A stretch of DNA of 64,000 nt, from NCBI RefSeq assembly GCF_900114215.1, contig NZ_FOSG01000003.1, positions 359,455 through 423,454 on the forward strand. Direction: 5' to 3'. The notes under the pieces were generated by a model. It ran no database searches and was not told where the DNA came from. It saw nothing but the letters and a program-made list of their open reading frames with translations. Of this stretch, positions 9,445 through 17,818 are shown piece after piece. This DNA comes from Streptomyces mangrovi. Its GTDB lineage: Bacteria; Actinomycetota; Actinomycetes; Streptomycetales; Streptomycetaceae. Position numbers and translations under genes: made by a program. How positions within the stretch are numbered: the first letter of the stretch is position 1; each line of letters opens with the position of its first letter.

Positions 9445-9540
9445 CCCGCAAATCTAAGGTCGGGCGACAGCAGGACATCTCACTGGACTGCCACTCGAGC
9501 TGCCACCCCGTCCCCTCGCGGCGGGACTAGGAGGACTTGG

Positions 9541-10950
9541 ATGTTCCAGAACGCCGACGAGGCAAAGAAGTACATCGCGGACAACGACGTGAAGTTCGTC
9601 GATGTCCGCTTCTGCGACCTGCCGGGCATCATGCAGCACTTCACGATCCCGGCCTCGACGTTCGACCCGTCCGAGATGCAGGCCTTCGACGGGTCCTCGA
9701 TCCGCGGCTTCCAGGCGATCCACGAGTCCGACATGGCGCTGCTGCCGGACCTGTCCACCGCCCGTCTGGACCCGTTCCGCCGCGACAAGACGCTCAACAT
9801 CAACTTCTTCATCCACGACCCGATCACCGGCGAGCAGTACAGCCGCGACCCGCGCAACGTGGCGAAGAAGGCCGAGGCGTACCTCGCCTCCTCCGGCATC
9901 GCGGACACCGCCTACTTCGGGCCCGAGGCCGAGTTCTACGTCTTCGACAGCGTCCGCTTCCAGACCAGCGCGAACGAGTCCTTCTACCACATCGACTCCG
10001 AGGCCGGCGCCTGGAACACCGGTGCGCTGGAGGACAACCGCGGCTACAAGGTCCGCTACAAGGGCGGCTACTTCCCGACCCCGCCGGTGGACCACTTCGC
10101 CGACCTGCGCGCCGAGATGTCGCTGGAGCTGGACCGGGTCGGCCTGAAGGTCGAGCGCCAGCACCACGAGGTCGGCACCGCCGGCCAGGCGGAGATCAAC
10201 TACAGGTTCAACACGCTGCTCGCGGCCGCCGACGACCTGATGCTGTTCAAGTACATCATCAAGAACGTCGCCTGGCGCAACGGCAAGACCGCCACCTTCA
10301 TGCCCAAGCCGATCTTCGGTGACAACGGCTCGGGCATGCACGTCCACCAGTCGCTGTGGTCCGGCGGCGATCCGCTGTTCTACGACGAGCAGGGCTACGC
10401 GGGCCTGTCGGACACCGCCCGTTACTACATCGGCGGCATCCTCAAGCACGCCCCGTCGCTGCTGGCCTTCACCAACCCGACGGTGAACTCCTACCACCGC
10501 CTGGTGCCCGGCTTCGAGGCCCCGGTGAACCTGGTGTACTCGCAGCGCAACCGCTCCGCCGCGATGCGCATCCCGATCACCGGCTCCAACCCCAAGGCCA
10601 AGCGCGTGGAGTTCCGCGCCCCGGACCCGTCCTCCAACCCGTACCTGGCCTTCTCGGCCCTGCTGCTGGCCGGTCTGGACGGCGTCAAGAACAAGATCGA
10701 GCCGGCCGAGCCGATCGACAAGGACCTCTACGAGCTGGCTCCGGAGGAGCACGCGAACGTCCCGCAGGTGCCGACCTCCCTGCCGGCCGTCCTGGAGGCC
10801 CTGGAGGCGGACAACGAGTACCTGCAGGCCGGCGGCGTCTTCACCGCCGACCTGATCGAGACCTGGATCGACTACAAGCGCACCAACGAGATCGCCCCGA
10901 TCCAGCTCCGCCCGCACCCGCACGAGTTCGAGATGTACTTCGACCTCTGA
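9541..10950 (+). CDS. glnA: Glutamine synthetase type I
   Basis: 469 aa, the usual length of dodecameric bacterial GS-I. The enzyme makes glutamine from glutamate, ammonium and ATP in the cytoplasm. Family motifs are intact: the beta-grasp region ending FDGSSIRGF (about residue 50), [10 protein letters not shown] with metal-binding Glu (about 125), the ATP loop [16 protein letters not shown] (about 255), NRSAAMRIP, and [19 protein letters not shown]. Tyr397 in [11 protein letters not shown] is the adenylylation site, so this is the substrate of GlnE encoded near the end of the window. The ATG has AGGAGG at 9530-9535. Transcription is likely controlled by the GlnR operator at 9407-9444. A strong hairpin follows. 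Confidence 0.99.
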   Translation: MFQNADEAKKYIADNDVKFVDVRFCDLPGIMQHFTIPASTFDPSEMQAFDGSSIRGFQAIHESDMALLPDLSTARLDPFRRDKTLNINFFIHDPITGEQYSRDPRNVAKKAEAYLASSGIADTAYFGPEAEFYVFDSVRFQTSANESFYHIDSEAGAWNTGALEDNRGYKVRYKGGYFPTPPVDHFADLRAEMSLELDRVGLKVERQHHEVGTAGQAEINYRFNTLLAAADDLMLFKYIIKNVAWRNGKTATFMPKPIFGDNGSGMHVHQSLWSGGDPLFYDEQGYAGLSDTARYYIGGILKHAPSLLAFTNPTVNSYHRLVPGFEAPVNLVYSQRNRSAAMRIPITGSNPKAKRVEFRAPDPSSNPYLAFSALLLAGLDGVKNKIEPAEPIDKDLYELAPEEHANVPQVPTSLPAVLEALEADNEYLQAGGVFTADLIETWIDYKRTNEIAPIQLRPHPHEFEMYFDL

Positions 10951-10989
10951 TCGGCACCGGGAAGCCGCTCCCCGCCGCTCGGGACGGCC

Positions 10990-11038
10990 GACGGGCCGCG
11001 GGCCGCACGACCACACGGTGTGCGGCCCGCGGCCCGTC
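10990..11038 (+). terminator. glnA terminator
   Basis: Perfect 19-bp stem (10990-11008 with 11020-11038) and an 11-base loop, 40 bases after the glnA stop. Confidence 0.8.
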
Positions 11039-11081
11039 CGCGTTCCCGGGAGCCTGTCTCGCGCGTCGGCGCGGGGCCTGG

Positions 11082-11087
11082 TAGACC
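11082..11087 (+). promoter_or_regulatory. Candidate -10 element for a leaderless transcript
   Basis: TAGACC lies exactly 6 bases before the GTG at 11094. No ribosome-binding site is seen. Confidence 0.45.
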
Positions 11088-11093
11088 GGTGGG

Positions 11094-11327
11094 GTGAGCG
11101 CTGACCCCGAATCCGCACCCGAGGCCGAGCCGCTTCCCGGCAGCCCCGAACCGTCCGGGGAGGGCGGCCGGCCGCGTGTGACGTGCCGGATGTGCGGACG
11201 GCCGCTGCGCGACCGGCAGGCGCGGCTGTGGGGCCTGGGGGTGGAGTGCCGGGAGAAGCTGGCGGTGCGCACCGCCCCGGCGCCCGGACGCCGGGAGGTC
11301 GAGCAGGAGGCGCTGCCCGGGCTGTGA
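11094..11327 (+). CDS. Small Cys-motif protein (DUF6011-like)
   Basis: 77 aa. The N-terminal half is acidic and Pro/Glu-rich; the C-terminal half contains VTCRMCGRPLRDRQARLWGL followed by GVECREKL. The C-x2-C plus a later single Cys resembles the short metal-binding module annotated as DUF6011 in Streptomyces. A fourth ligand is not obvious. Function unknown. The GTG start is 6 bases after a TAGACC hexamer, consistent with leaderless mRNA. Confidence 0.7.
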   Translation: MSADPESAPEAEPLPGSPEPSGEGGRPRVTCRMCGRPLRDRQARLWGLGVECREKLAVRTAPAPGRREVEQEALPGL

Positions 11328-11426
11328 GCGCGCCGGAGCGCGGTCCCCGGACCCCCGGACGTGGCGCGGCGCCCGTGCTCCCCTCCGGCACGGGCGCCGC
11401 GCGGTGCGGGACGCTGCGGGGCGCGG

Positions 11427-12839
11427 TCAGCGCAGCAGGCGCAGGGGGACGGCGTTCGCCATCGCCTCCGCCCCGGCGTCGCTGGGGTGGAGGTGGTCGC
11501 CGCTGTCGTAGCGCGGCAGCAGGCGCTCGGGGTCGGCGGGGTCGCGCAGGGCCCGGTCGAAGTCGATCACCCCGTCGTACTCGCCGCTGGTGCGGATCCA
11601 GTGGTTGACGGCCCGGCGGGCGGCCTCCGTCTGGGCGCTGTGGAAGCCGAAGGTGTCGCCCTTGAACGGCAGGATGGTGCCGCCGTGGATCTTCAGTCCC
11701 CGCTCGTGGGCGCGGGCGATGAGCTGGCGGTGGGCGTCGATGATGTCCCGGGCGGTGACCTTCTCCGAGGGCGGGGCGGTGCCGGCGGCCGGGTGGCCGA
11801 GGTCGTTGACGCCCAGCAGGACGATGACGTGCTCGGCGCCGGGCCGGGCGGCCACGTCGCGGTCGAAGCGGCGCAGGGCGCTCTGGCCGAAGTAGGCCGC
11901 GTAGTCCTCGGCGCCGGAGCCGGCCGGGGGGTTGGGGTCGTGCAGCAGGCGGTTGCCGCTGACGCCCTGGTTGAGCACACCCCGCGGGTGGGGTCCGCGG
12001 GCCTTCGCCAGGCGCCGGGCGAGGAAGTCGGGCCAGCGGTGGTTGGCGTTCACCTCGGTGTCGGAGCCGTCGGTGATGGAGTCGCCGAGGGCGACGACGG
12101 CCGAGGCCTTCCCGGCCCCCCTGGAGCGGTCGGTGCTCACGCTCACGCCGGTCAGGAAGTACCAGCGGTCGATGGTGGCGGTCGGTGTGATGTCCGCGTG
12201 CCCGGTGACGTTGCCGGAGGCGACGTGGTTGTGCTGGAAGGCGAACGCGTGGACCGTCGAGCCCGGGGTGCGCTCGGGCAGGTGGATGCTCACCACCAGG
12301 TCGGAGCCCGCCGGCACCCGCAGGGAGACCGGGTCGCTGAGCACGGGCGCGCCCGCGGGGACGGTCACCGAGTCGCGTCCGCCGAAGGTGAGCGCGCGGT
12401 CGGTGCGCTTGTCGACGGCGGTGGGCCGGCCGTCCCCGGCGCGGTGGGCGATGCGGGCCTCGCCGATGACCAGGGGCCGGTCGCCGAACTCGTTCGACAG
12501 CCGGACGCGCACCCGGTCGCCGCCGATGCTGGTACGGACGGTCTGGCGGATGGTCTGGTCCTCGAACACGGTGGTGTCCGAGGCGGGGACGGCCGTGGGG
12601 GTGGTGGACCAGGTGCCCACCCGGGCACGGCCCGGGTGCTTGCCGCCCCGCTTGCCCGCGGCGCTCTCGGCGGTGCTCCCGGTGGTGCTCGCGCCGGATG
12701 CCGGGAGGGCGCCCGGCGCGGCGGGCGTGGCCGGCGCCGTGCCCAGGAGCAGGGCTCCGGTGAGCAGGGCGACGACGTAGCCGCCCGCCCGTCCCGCGCG
12801 GTTGCGGAGGAAGGCGAACCGCGCCGTGTTCGGTCTCAT
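11427..12839 (-). CDS. Secreted SGNH/GDSL hydrolase
   Basis: 470 aa. The N-terminus is a signal peptide (basic start, hydrophobic GGYVVALLTGALLLGTAPA, then an Ala/Pro cleavage region). A low-complexity Ser/Thr/Gly stretch and a beta-rich domain (residues ~75-240) precede the SGNH fold. The nucleophile serine is in VVALGDSITDGS (about residue 250), the block-III Asn in VLLGVNDLG, and the catalytic Asp/His in DSGDHLHPSDAGAEAMA near the C-terminus. The family hydrolyses carbohydrate or lipid esters. The deacetylase gene ends 59 bases upstream in the same direction, so the two may be co-transcribed and act together on polysaccharide. Confidence 0.9.
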   Translation of the reverse strand: MRPNTARFAFLRNRAGRAGGYVVALLTGALLLGTAPATPAAPGALPASGASTTGSTAESAAGKRGGKHPGRARVGTWSTTPTAVPASDTTVFEDQTIRQTVRTSIGGDRVRVRLSNEFGDRPLVIGEARIAHRAGDGRPTAVDKRTDRALTFGGRDSVTVPAGAPVLSDPVSLRVPAGSDLVVSIHLPERTPGSTVHAFAFQHNHVASGNVTGHADITPTATIDRWYFLTGVSVSTDRSRGAGKASAVVALGDSITDGSDTEVNANHRWPDFLARRLAKARGPHPRGVLNQGVSGNRLLHDPNPPAGSGAEDYAAYFGQSALRRFDRDVAARPGAEHVIVLLGVNDLGHPAAGTAPPSEKVTARDIIDAHRQLIARAHERGLKIHGGTILPFKGDTFGFHSAQTEAARRAVNHWIRTSGEYDGVIDFDRALRDPADPERLLPRYDSGDHLHPSDAGAEAMANAVPLRLLR

Positions 12840-12898
12840 ACGCGTCTCCCGGTGGCTTCGGAGGCTGGTCGGGCTGGTCGGGCTGGTCACGGGCGGTC

Positions 12899-13657
12899 TC
12901 AGCCGCGGCGGGCGGGCTTGTCGAAGCGCCATCCCTCGGCCCTGAGCCGGGGGATGGCCCGATCCACGGCCTCGACGGTCGCGCTGCGGTCGCCGCCGCC
13001 GTCGTGCAGCAGCACCACGGCCCCGGGTGTGACGCCCTCGGTGATGCGGCGGGCGAACTCGTCTGCGCCGTGCGGCTCCCAGTCGCCGATCACCAGCCGC
13101 CAGCCCAGCGGCTGCATCCCCATCGAGGCCGCCACCTGCGGCGTCTGCCCCCAACTGCCGTACGGGGCGCGGAAGTAGGGGATCCGGGCGCCCGGAGCGG
13201 CGCGGCGGATCGCGGCGTTGGTCCGCGCCAGGTCCGCCCGGATGTCCTCGGGGGACCAGGCGGCCATGTCGTCGTGGTGCATGGTGTGGTTGCACAGCGT
13301 GTGGCCGCCGGCGACGATCTTCCGGACCAGCTCGGGGTGCTCCTCGACGTGGTCGCCCCACAGGCAGAAGACCGCCTTGACGTGGTGCTTGCGCAGCACC
13401 TTCAGCAGGCGCGGGGTGTCGGCGGGGTTGGGTCCGTCGTCGAAGGTGAGGGCGACGGTCCTGCCGCCGTGGCGGGTGGTCTCGACGACGGTGTCGTTCG
13501 CCTGGCGGGCCTGGGCCGGACCCGTCGCGGCCAGGACGCCCAGGCACATGCCGCAGGAGAGCAGCAGGGGCATCGCCAGGCGGCGCAGCCGGCGCGCGCG
13601 CCGTGGACCTGCCGCTTCGCCTGCGGGTCTCGGGGAGGGTGTGGCGGTCGTGGTCAA
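12899..13657 (-). CDS. Secreted polysaccharide deacetylase 1 (CE4, NodB-like)
   Basis: 252 aa including an export signal: a basic Arg-rich N-region followed by LAMPLLLSCGMCLGVLAAT and cleavage near AQA-RQA. The NodB fold follows, with motif 1 VALTFDDGPN (catalytic base and metal Asp), motif 2 HTLCNHTMHH (metal His pair, H-x3-H), motif 3 YFRAPYGSWG, motif 4 GWRLVIGDWEPH and motif 5 VLLHDGGGD. It would remove acetyl groups from peptidoglycan, chitin oligomers or xylan. The start appears to be TTG with AAGGGA upstream. It is a close paralogue of the product at 17819-18571. Confidence 0.93.
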   Translation of the reverse strand: MTTTATPSPRPAGEAAGPRRARRLRRLAMPLLLSCGMCLGVLAATGPAQARQANDTVVETTRHGGRTVALTFDDGPNPADTPRLLKVLRKHHVKAVFCLWGDHVEEHPELVRKIVAGGHTLCNHTMHHDDMAAWSPEDIRADLARTNAAIRRAAPGARIPYFRAPYGSWGQTPQVAASMGMQPLGWRLVIGDWEPHGADEFARRITEGVTPGAVVLLHDGGGDRSATVEAVDRAIPRLRAEGWRFDKPARRG

Positions 13658-13720
13658 GGCTGGTCCCTTTCCGGCGCTTCCGCCGGCCCCGGACTCCGTC
13701 GGCGGCCGGGCGGCGGCCCG

Positions 13721-13752
13721 TGCGGTTCTGCGGTTCTGCGGTTCTGCGGTTC
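13721..13752 (-). repeat. Four 8-bp direct repeats in the 5' untranslated region of deacetylase 1
   Basis: Four head-to-tail perfect copies of TGCGGTTC (read on the mRNA strand as GAACCGCA). They lie between the predicted -10 (13787) and the start codon (13657), so they would be transcribed. The paralogous gene lacks them. Confidence 0.85.
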
Positions 13753-13786
13753 AAGGTTTCCGGAAGATTTCCGGTCGAGCGGGGAG

Positions 13787-13815
13787 ACCATAGGGAGACC
13801 CCGCGTCGGCGTCAA
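13787..13815 (-). promoter_or_regulatory. Promoter of deacetylase 1
   Basis: On the minus strand: -35 TTGACG (13815-13810), 17-base spacer, -10 TATGGT (13792-13787), followed by CTCC. The same layout recurs upstream of the second deacetylase and of the alpha-amylase gene. The rest of 13658-13999 holds the repeats above and the ribosome-binding site of the divergent esterase gene. Confidence 0.65.
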
Positions 13816-13999
13816 GGGCGGCCCACTTCCTGCGACGGACAGGTGTTCTCGCTGGTCAGGGCGGGTTTCGGCGCCCTCGCCGGGCCGATACGCCGCCCGG
13901 CGGCCGAAAGAACGCGGGGGGAAAGCGGAAAAAACGCACGGGTGTCGGGCCCGGGCGGCCGCACTCCCGACACCCGTCTGATGACCTGGGAGGAAGCCC

Positions 14000-15052
14000 G
14001 TGACACCGTCTCATCACGACACCGGCGCGCGCCCCACCGCGCCCCGGGCCGACGATCGGAGGACGCAGATGGGCCCGCGCCACCGGTTCGACCCCGAACT
14101 GGCCGCGGCGCTCCCGCTGATCCCCGAGGTGGAGCTGCTCGACCTCGACGCGGCACGGGCCTCGCAGGCCGCGCAGGTGGCCGAGGCGGTGGCGGCGGCC
14201 GACACCTCCGGTGTGGACGTCGGGGAGATCCGCGTGCCCGGGCCGGCCGGCGCGCCCGCGGTGCGGCTGCGGCTGTACCGGCCGCACGGCGCCCGCGGCC
14301 CGCTGCCCGCGGTGTACGCCATCCACGGCGGCGGCTTCATGCTGGGCTCGCCGGAGGTCGACCACGACTGGAACCTGCTGCTGTGCCGGCGGCTCGGAGC
14401 CCTGGTGGCCTCGGTCGACTACCGGCTGGCGCCCGAGCACCCCTTCCCCGCGCCCCTGGAGGACTGCTACGCCGGGCTGTGCGGACTGGTGGAGCGGGCC
14501 GGGGAGCTGGAGGTGGCGCCCGAGCGGATCGCCCTGTGGGGCGACAGCGCCGGGGCGGGGCTCGCCGCCGGGCTGGCCCTGCTCGCCCGCGACCGGGGCG
14601 GTCCGGCCGTCCGCTTCCAGCACCTGTGCTCCCCCGCGCTCGACGACCGGCTCTCCACCCCCAGCGCGCGGCGGTTCACCGACACGCCCGTGTGGAACCG
14701 GCGCAACGCCGCGATCAGCTGGGACGCGTACCTGGGGCACGGGATGCGGGACACCGCCGGCGTCTCCCCGTACGCCGCCCCCGCCCGCGCCGGGGTGATC
14801 GAGCTGGCGGGCCTGCCGCCCGCGTACGTGTCGGTAATGGAGTTCGACCCGTTGCGGGACGAGGGCGTCGACTACGCCCGCGCCCTGCTGGCCGCCGGGG
14901 TGCCCGCCGAACTGCACCTGATCCCCGGCACCTTCCACGGCGCGTGGGCGGTGGAGCACGCCGCCGTCATCCGGCGGGCGACGGCCGAGGCCGTCGAGGT
15001 GCTGCGCGGGGCGCTGGGCGGCCCCGGGCCGGTGGGGCCGGTGAGGGGGTGA
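14000..15052 (+). CDS. Alpha/beta hydrolase of the hormone-sensitive lipase family
   Basis: 350 aa, cytoplasmic (no signal). The oxyanion motif HGGGFMLGS (about residue 112) and nucleophile elbow WGDSAGAG (about residue 182) are those of HSL-type (family IV) carboxylesterases. The acid is in EFDPLRDEG and the histidine in GTFHGAW, completing the triad. The start is GTG 14000 with GGGAGGA six bases before it; an internal ATG at 14069 would remove only a non-conserved leader. The gene ends 4 bases from the end of the convergent PucR-type regulator. It hydrolyses short-chain esters by family; the natural substrate is unknown. Confidence 0.9.
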   Translation: MTPSHHDTGARPTAPRADDRRTQMGPRHRFDPELAAALPLIPEVELLDLDAARASQAAQVAEAVAAADTSGVDVGEIRVPGPAGAPAVRLRLYRPHGARGPLPAVYAIHGGGFMLGSPEVDHDWNLLLCRRLGALVASVDYRLAPEHPFPAPLEDCYAGLCGLVERAGELEVAPERIALWGDSAGAGLAAGLALLARDRGGPAVRFQHLCSPALDDRLSTPSARRFTDTPVWNRRNAAISWDAYLGHGMRDTAGVSPYAAPARAGVIELAGLPPAYVSVMEFDPLRDEGVDYARALLAAGVPAELHLIPGTFHGAWAVEHAAVIRRATAEAVEVLRGALGGPGPVGPVRG

Positions 15053-15056
15053 GGGC

Positions 15057-16346
15057 TCAGCCGTCCCCCTTGTCGGCGTTACCGGCGTTACCGGCCAGCC
15101 GCAGGGCGTACAGCGCGAGCTGGGCGCGGAAGCGGTCCTGCGGGTCGCGCAGCCGCCAGCCCATCTCCTTCTCCACACGCGCCAGGCGGGCGGCCACCGA
15201 ACTGTGGTGCAGGTGCAGTTCGGCGGCGGCCTGCCGCAGCGAGCCGGTGCGGCAGAACGCGGCCAGGGCCGCCAGCAGCTCACCGCCCGGCCGGGCCTGC
15301 CCGGTGGCGGGGCCGCCGCGCTCACCGTGCGCCGGATCCCCCAGCCGCCCCAGCCGCCGTACGTCGGCCTGGGCGCGCAGCCGCTCCACCGGGATGTCGG
15401 CCAGCAGTGCGAGGGGGCCGAGTTCGTCGTGGTCGGCCACCGCCTCCGCCCGTGCGCCCGCCACCGCGAACCGCAGGGCCGAGCGGGCCTGTGCCCAGGA
15501 GGTGTGGGCGTCCAGCGGGTCGGCGCCGGATCCGATCCCGACGCGCGTGCCCGGGGCCGGCCCGCGGGCCGTGCCCCGGTCGCGGGCGCGTTCGCGCATC
15601 GCCGCCCGCAGCTCGGCGGCCGGTGAGGCGGTGCCGGTACAGGTGCCGTCCGGGCCGGACGCCCCCTCCCCGCCCGGCGCCCCCTCCCCGCCGGGCGTAC
15701 CGCCCCGGCGCTGCACCAGCACCGCTCCCAGCGAGCCGACCCGCGCCACCCGGACGGCGCCCCGCAGCGCGCCGCGCCCCAGCAGCGCGACGGCCTCCAC
15801 CCCGGCGTCCGTCCCCGTACCCGCTCCCGCGTCCGCCCCCGTGTCCGCCGCCACCGCGATCACCCGCAGCGGTGTCCCCGGCTCCAGGCCCAGCAGCCGC
15901 AGGGCGCGTGCGCGGTCCTCGACGGCCTCCCGGCCGGACAGCACCAGTTCGACCAGCGCCGGGTCGGCGGCCCGGGGGGTGCGGGCCGGTCGGGGACGGC
16001 CGGCCAGCACCCGGGCGGCGATGGCCATCCACTCCAGCACCAGTTCGTCGAACGGCCCCGGCACTCCGGGGCGTTCCAGCCACACTCGACCGGCCGGCTC
16101 CAGATCCACCCGGCCCGAGACACACCCGGGCGCGCCCGCCAGGGCGGCGCCGTCCGGGGCGAACCGCACCGTGCGGCCGTCGGGCAACTCCAGCCCGGCG
16201 GCGCACCCGGCAAGCCCGGCCGTGGACCGCGTCAGGGTCACCGGGTCCAGCGCACCGCCGAGCAGCGCCTCGAAGTGGGCGATCACGCGTACGGCGGTGG
16301 CGGCGTCCGCGTCCAGCGCGGACAGCCGCAACATCAGTCCCTTCAC
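15057..16346 (-). CDS. PucR/CdaR-type helix-turn-helix regulator
   Basis: 429 aa. The N-terminal ~300 residues are a variable sensory region with Gly/Ala-rich, partly repetitive loops (TPGGEGAPGGEGASG). The C-terminal ~60 residues (LAAFCRTGSLRQAAAELHLH HSSVAARLARVEKEMG) are the HTH_30 domain that ends PucR-family regulators. GTG 16346 is taken as start; ATG 16334 four codons in is also possible. It is divergent from the secreted esterase gene with only 27 bases between starts, so it may control that gene or the convergent hydrolase. No ligand can be inferred. Confidence 0.82.
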   Translation of the reverse strand: MKGLMLRLSALDADAATAVRVIAHFEALLGGALDPVTLTRSTAGLAGCAAGLELPDGRTVRFAPDGAALAGAPGCVSGRVDLEPAGRVWLERPGVPGPFDELVLEWMAIAARVLAGRPRPARTPRAADPALVELVLSGREAVEDRARALRLLGLEPGTPLRVIAVAADTGADAGAGTGTDAGVEAVALLGRGALRGAVRVARVGSLGAVLVQRRGGTPGGEGAPGGEGASGPDGTCTGTASPAAELRAAMRERARDRGTARGPAPGTRVGIGSGADPLDAHTSWAQARSALRFAVAGARAEAVADHDELGPLALLADIPVERLRAQADVRRLGRLGDPAHGERGGPATGQARPGGELLAALAAFCRTGSLRQAAAELHLHHSSVAARLARVEKEMGWRLRDPQDRFRAQLALYALRLAGNAGNADKGDG

Positions 16347-16373
16347 GTTCCGCAGTCTAGGAAGGAGACGGAC

Positions 16374-17729
16374 TTGACCGACAGATCCGTGTGCAAGGCG
16401 GCACGGGAATCCGGAGGACGCCCGGCCGGATCACGCCTGACGGCACTGCTGGGAGGGGTGCTGCCCATCGTGGCGGCCCTTCTTCTGGCCCTCGCCGCGC
16501 CCCCGGCCTCCGCCGCTTCGCTGACCGAGGTGACGAACTTCGGCAGCAACCCCAGCAATCTGCGCATGCACCTGTACGTGCCCGACGGCGTCCAGGAGCG
16601 TCCGCCGGTGCTGGTGGCGGTGCACTACTGCACCGGCTCCGGCCCGGCGTTCCACTCCGGCACCGAGTTCGCCTCGCTGGCCGACCGTTACGGGTTCGTC
16701 GTGGTCTACCCGTCGGCGACCCGCAGCGGCAACTGCTTCGACGTCTCCTCGCCGCAGGCGCTGCGGCGCGACGGGGGCAGCGACCCGGTGGGCATCCGCT
16801 CGATGGTGGGCCATGTGCAGCAGCACCTGAACGCCGACCCGGACCGGGTCTACGTCACCGGCGCCTCCTCGGGGGCGATGATGACCAACGTCCTGGTGGG
16901 CAACTACCCGGACGTGTTCAAGGCCGGCGCGGCCTTCATGGGCGTGCCGCACTCCTGCTTCGCCACCACCGACGGCTCGGGCTGGAACAGCGCCTGCGCG
17001 AACGGCGCCGTGGACAGGACGCCTCGGCAGTGGGGCGACCTGGCGCGCGGTGCGTACCCCGGCTACAGCGGCCCGCGGCCCCGGATGCAGATCTGGCACG
17101 GCACCGAGGACAGCACCCTGCGCTACCCCAACTTCAACGAGCAGATCGAGCAGTGGACAAACGTCCACGGGGTGAGCCCGACGCCCGCGTACACCGACCG
17201 GCCGCAGTCGAACTGGGTCCGCACCCGCTACGGCGGCACCGGTGAGCAGGCCCCGGTGGAGGCCGTCAGCGTCCAGGGGGCCGGGCACTCGCTGCCCGTC
17301 GGCGGCATGGCGGCCCGGGCCATCGCGTTCTTCGGCCTGGACGGCACCGGCTCCACGGATCCCGACCCGGATCCCGACCCGGATCCCGACCCGGATCCCG
17401 AGCCCGAGCCGGGGGCCTGCCGGGTCGCCTACACCACCAACGCCTGGAACACCGGGCTGACCGCGTCCATCACCGTCACCAACACCGGCAGCGCGCCGCT
17501 GAACGACTGGTCGCTCTCCTTCGGCCTGCCCGCGGGCCAGACCATCGTCGCCGGCTGGGGTGCGAGCTACAGCCCGGGCAGCGGTGCGGTGACCGCCAGG
17601 CCCGCCTCGTACAACTCCACCCTGGCGGCCGGGGCCAGTGTGCAGATCGGCTTCCAGGCGAGCCACACCGGCGACACCGGCGAGCCCGCCTCCTTCACCC
17701 TGGACGGCGCCGCCTGCACCACCGTCTGA
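16374..17729 (+). CDS. Secreted CE1-like esterase (PHB-depolymerase family) with C-terminal CBM2
   Basis: 451 aa. A signal peptide (LTALLGGVLPIVAALLLALAAPP, cleavage near ASA-A) precedes an esterase domain of the PHB depolymerase / acetylxylan esterase type: oxyanion region VLVAVHYCTGSG, nucleophile in VYVTGASSGAMMTN, acid in IWHGTEDSTLR, and His in VQGAGHSLPVGG. A (Asp-Pro)n linker coded by 12-bp repeats (17357-17412) joins a CBM2 (CRVAYTTNAWNTGLTASITV ... FTLDGAACTTV) that binds crystalline cellulose or xylan. It probably de-esterifies plant xylan. Start is TTG 16374 with AAGGAG six bases upstream; GTG 16389 is less well placed. Confidence 0.9.
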   Translation: MTDRSVCKAARESGGRPAGSRLTALLGGVLPIVAALLLALAAPPASAASLTEVTNFGSNPSNLRMHLYVPDGVQERPPVLVAVHYCTGSGPAFHSGTEFASLADRYGFVVVYPSATRSGNCFDVSSPQALRRDGGSDPVGIRSMVGHVQQHLNADPDRVYVTGASSGAMMTNVLVGNYPDVFKAGAAFMGVPHSCFATTDGSGWNSACANGAVDRTPRQWGDLARGAYPGYSGPRPRMQIWHGTEDSTLRYPNFNEQIEQWTNVHGVSPTPAYTDRPQSNWVRTRYGGTGEQAPVEAVSVQGAGHSLPVGGMAARAIAFFGLDGTGSTDPDPDPDPDPDPDPEPEPGACRVAYTTNAWNTGLTASITVTNTGSAPLNDWSLSFGLPAGQTIVAGWGASYSPGSGAVTARPASYNSTLAAGASVQIGFQASHTGDTGEPASFTLDGAACTTV

Positions 17730-17746
17730 CGCCTGCGGGCGGGACG

Positions 17747-17784
17747 GCACCGGCCCCGGCGGGGATCCCCGCCGGGGCCGGTGC
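17747..17784 (+). terminator. Bidirectional hairpin between the esterase and deacetylase 2
   Basis: Perfect 18-bp stem (17747-17764 with 17767-17784) around a 2-base centre, between two convergent stop codons. Confidence 0.8.
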
Positions 17785-17818
17785 GTCCGGGTGCGCGCGG
17801 ACGTGTGCCGCCGCAGGA

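Noticed and set aside
9454..11391. 645-codon open frame antisense to glnA
   Set aside because: Shadow of glnA; no domain or start signal, and glnA is complete.
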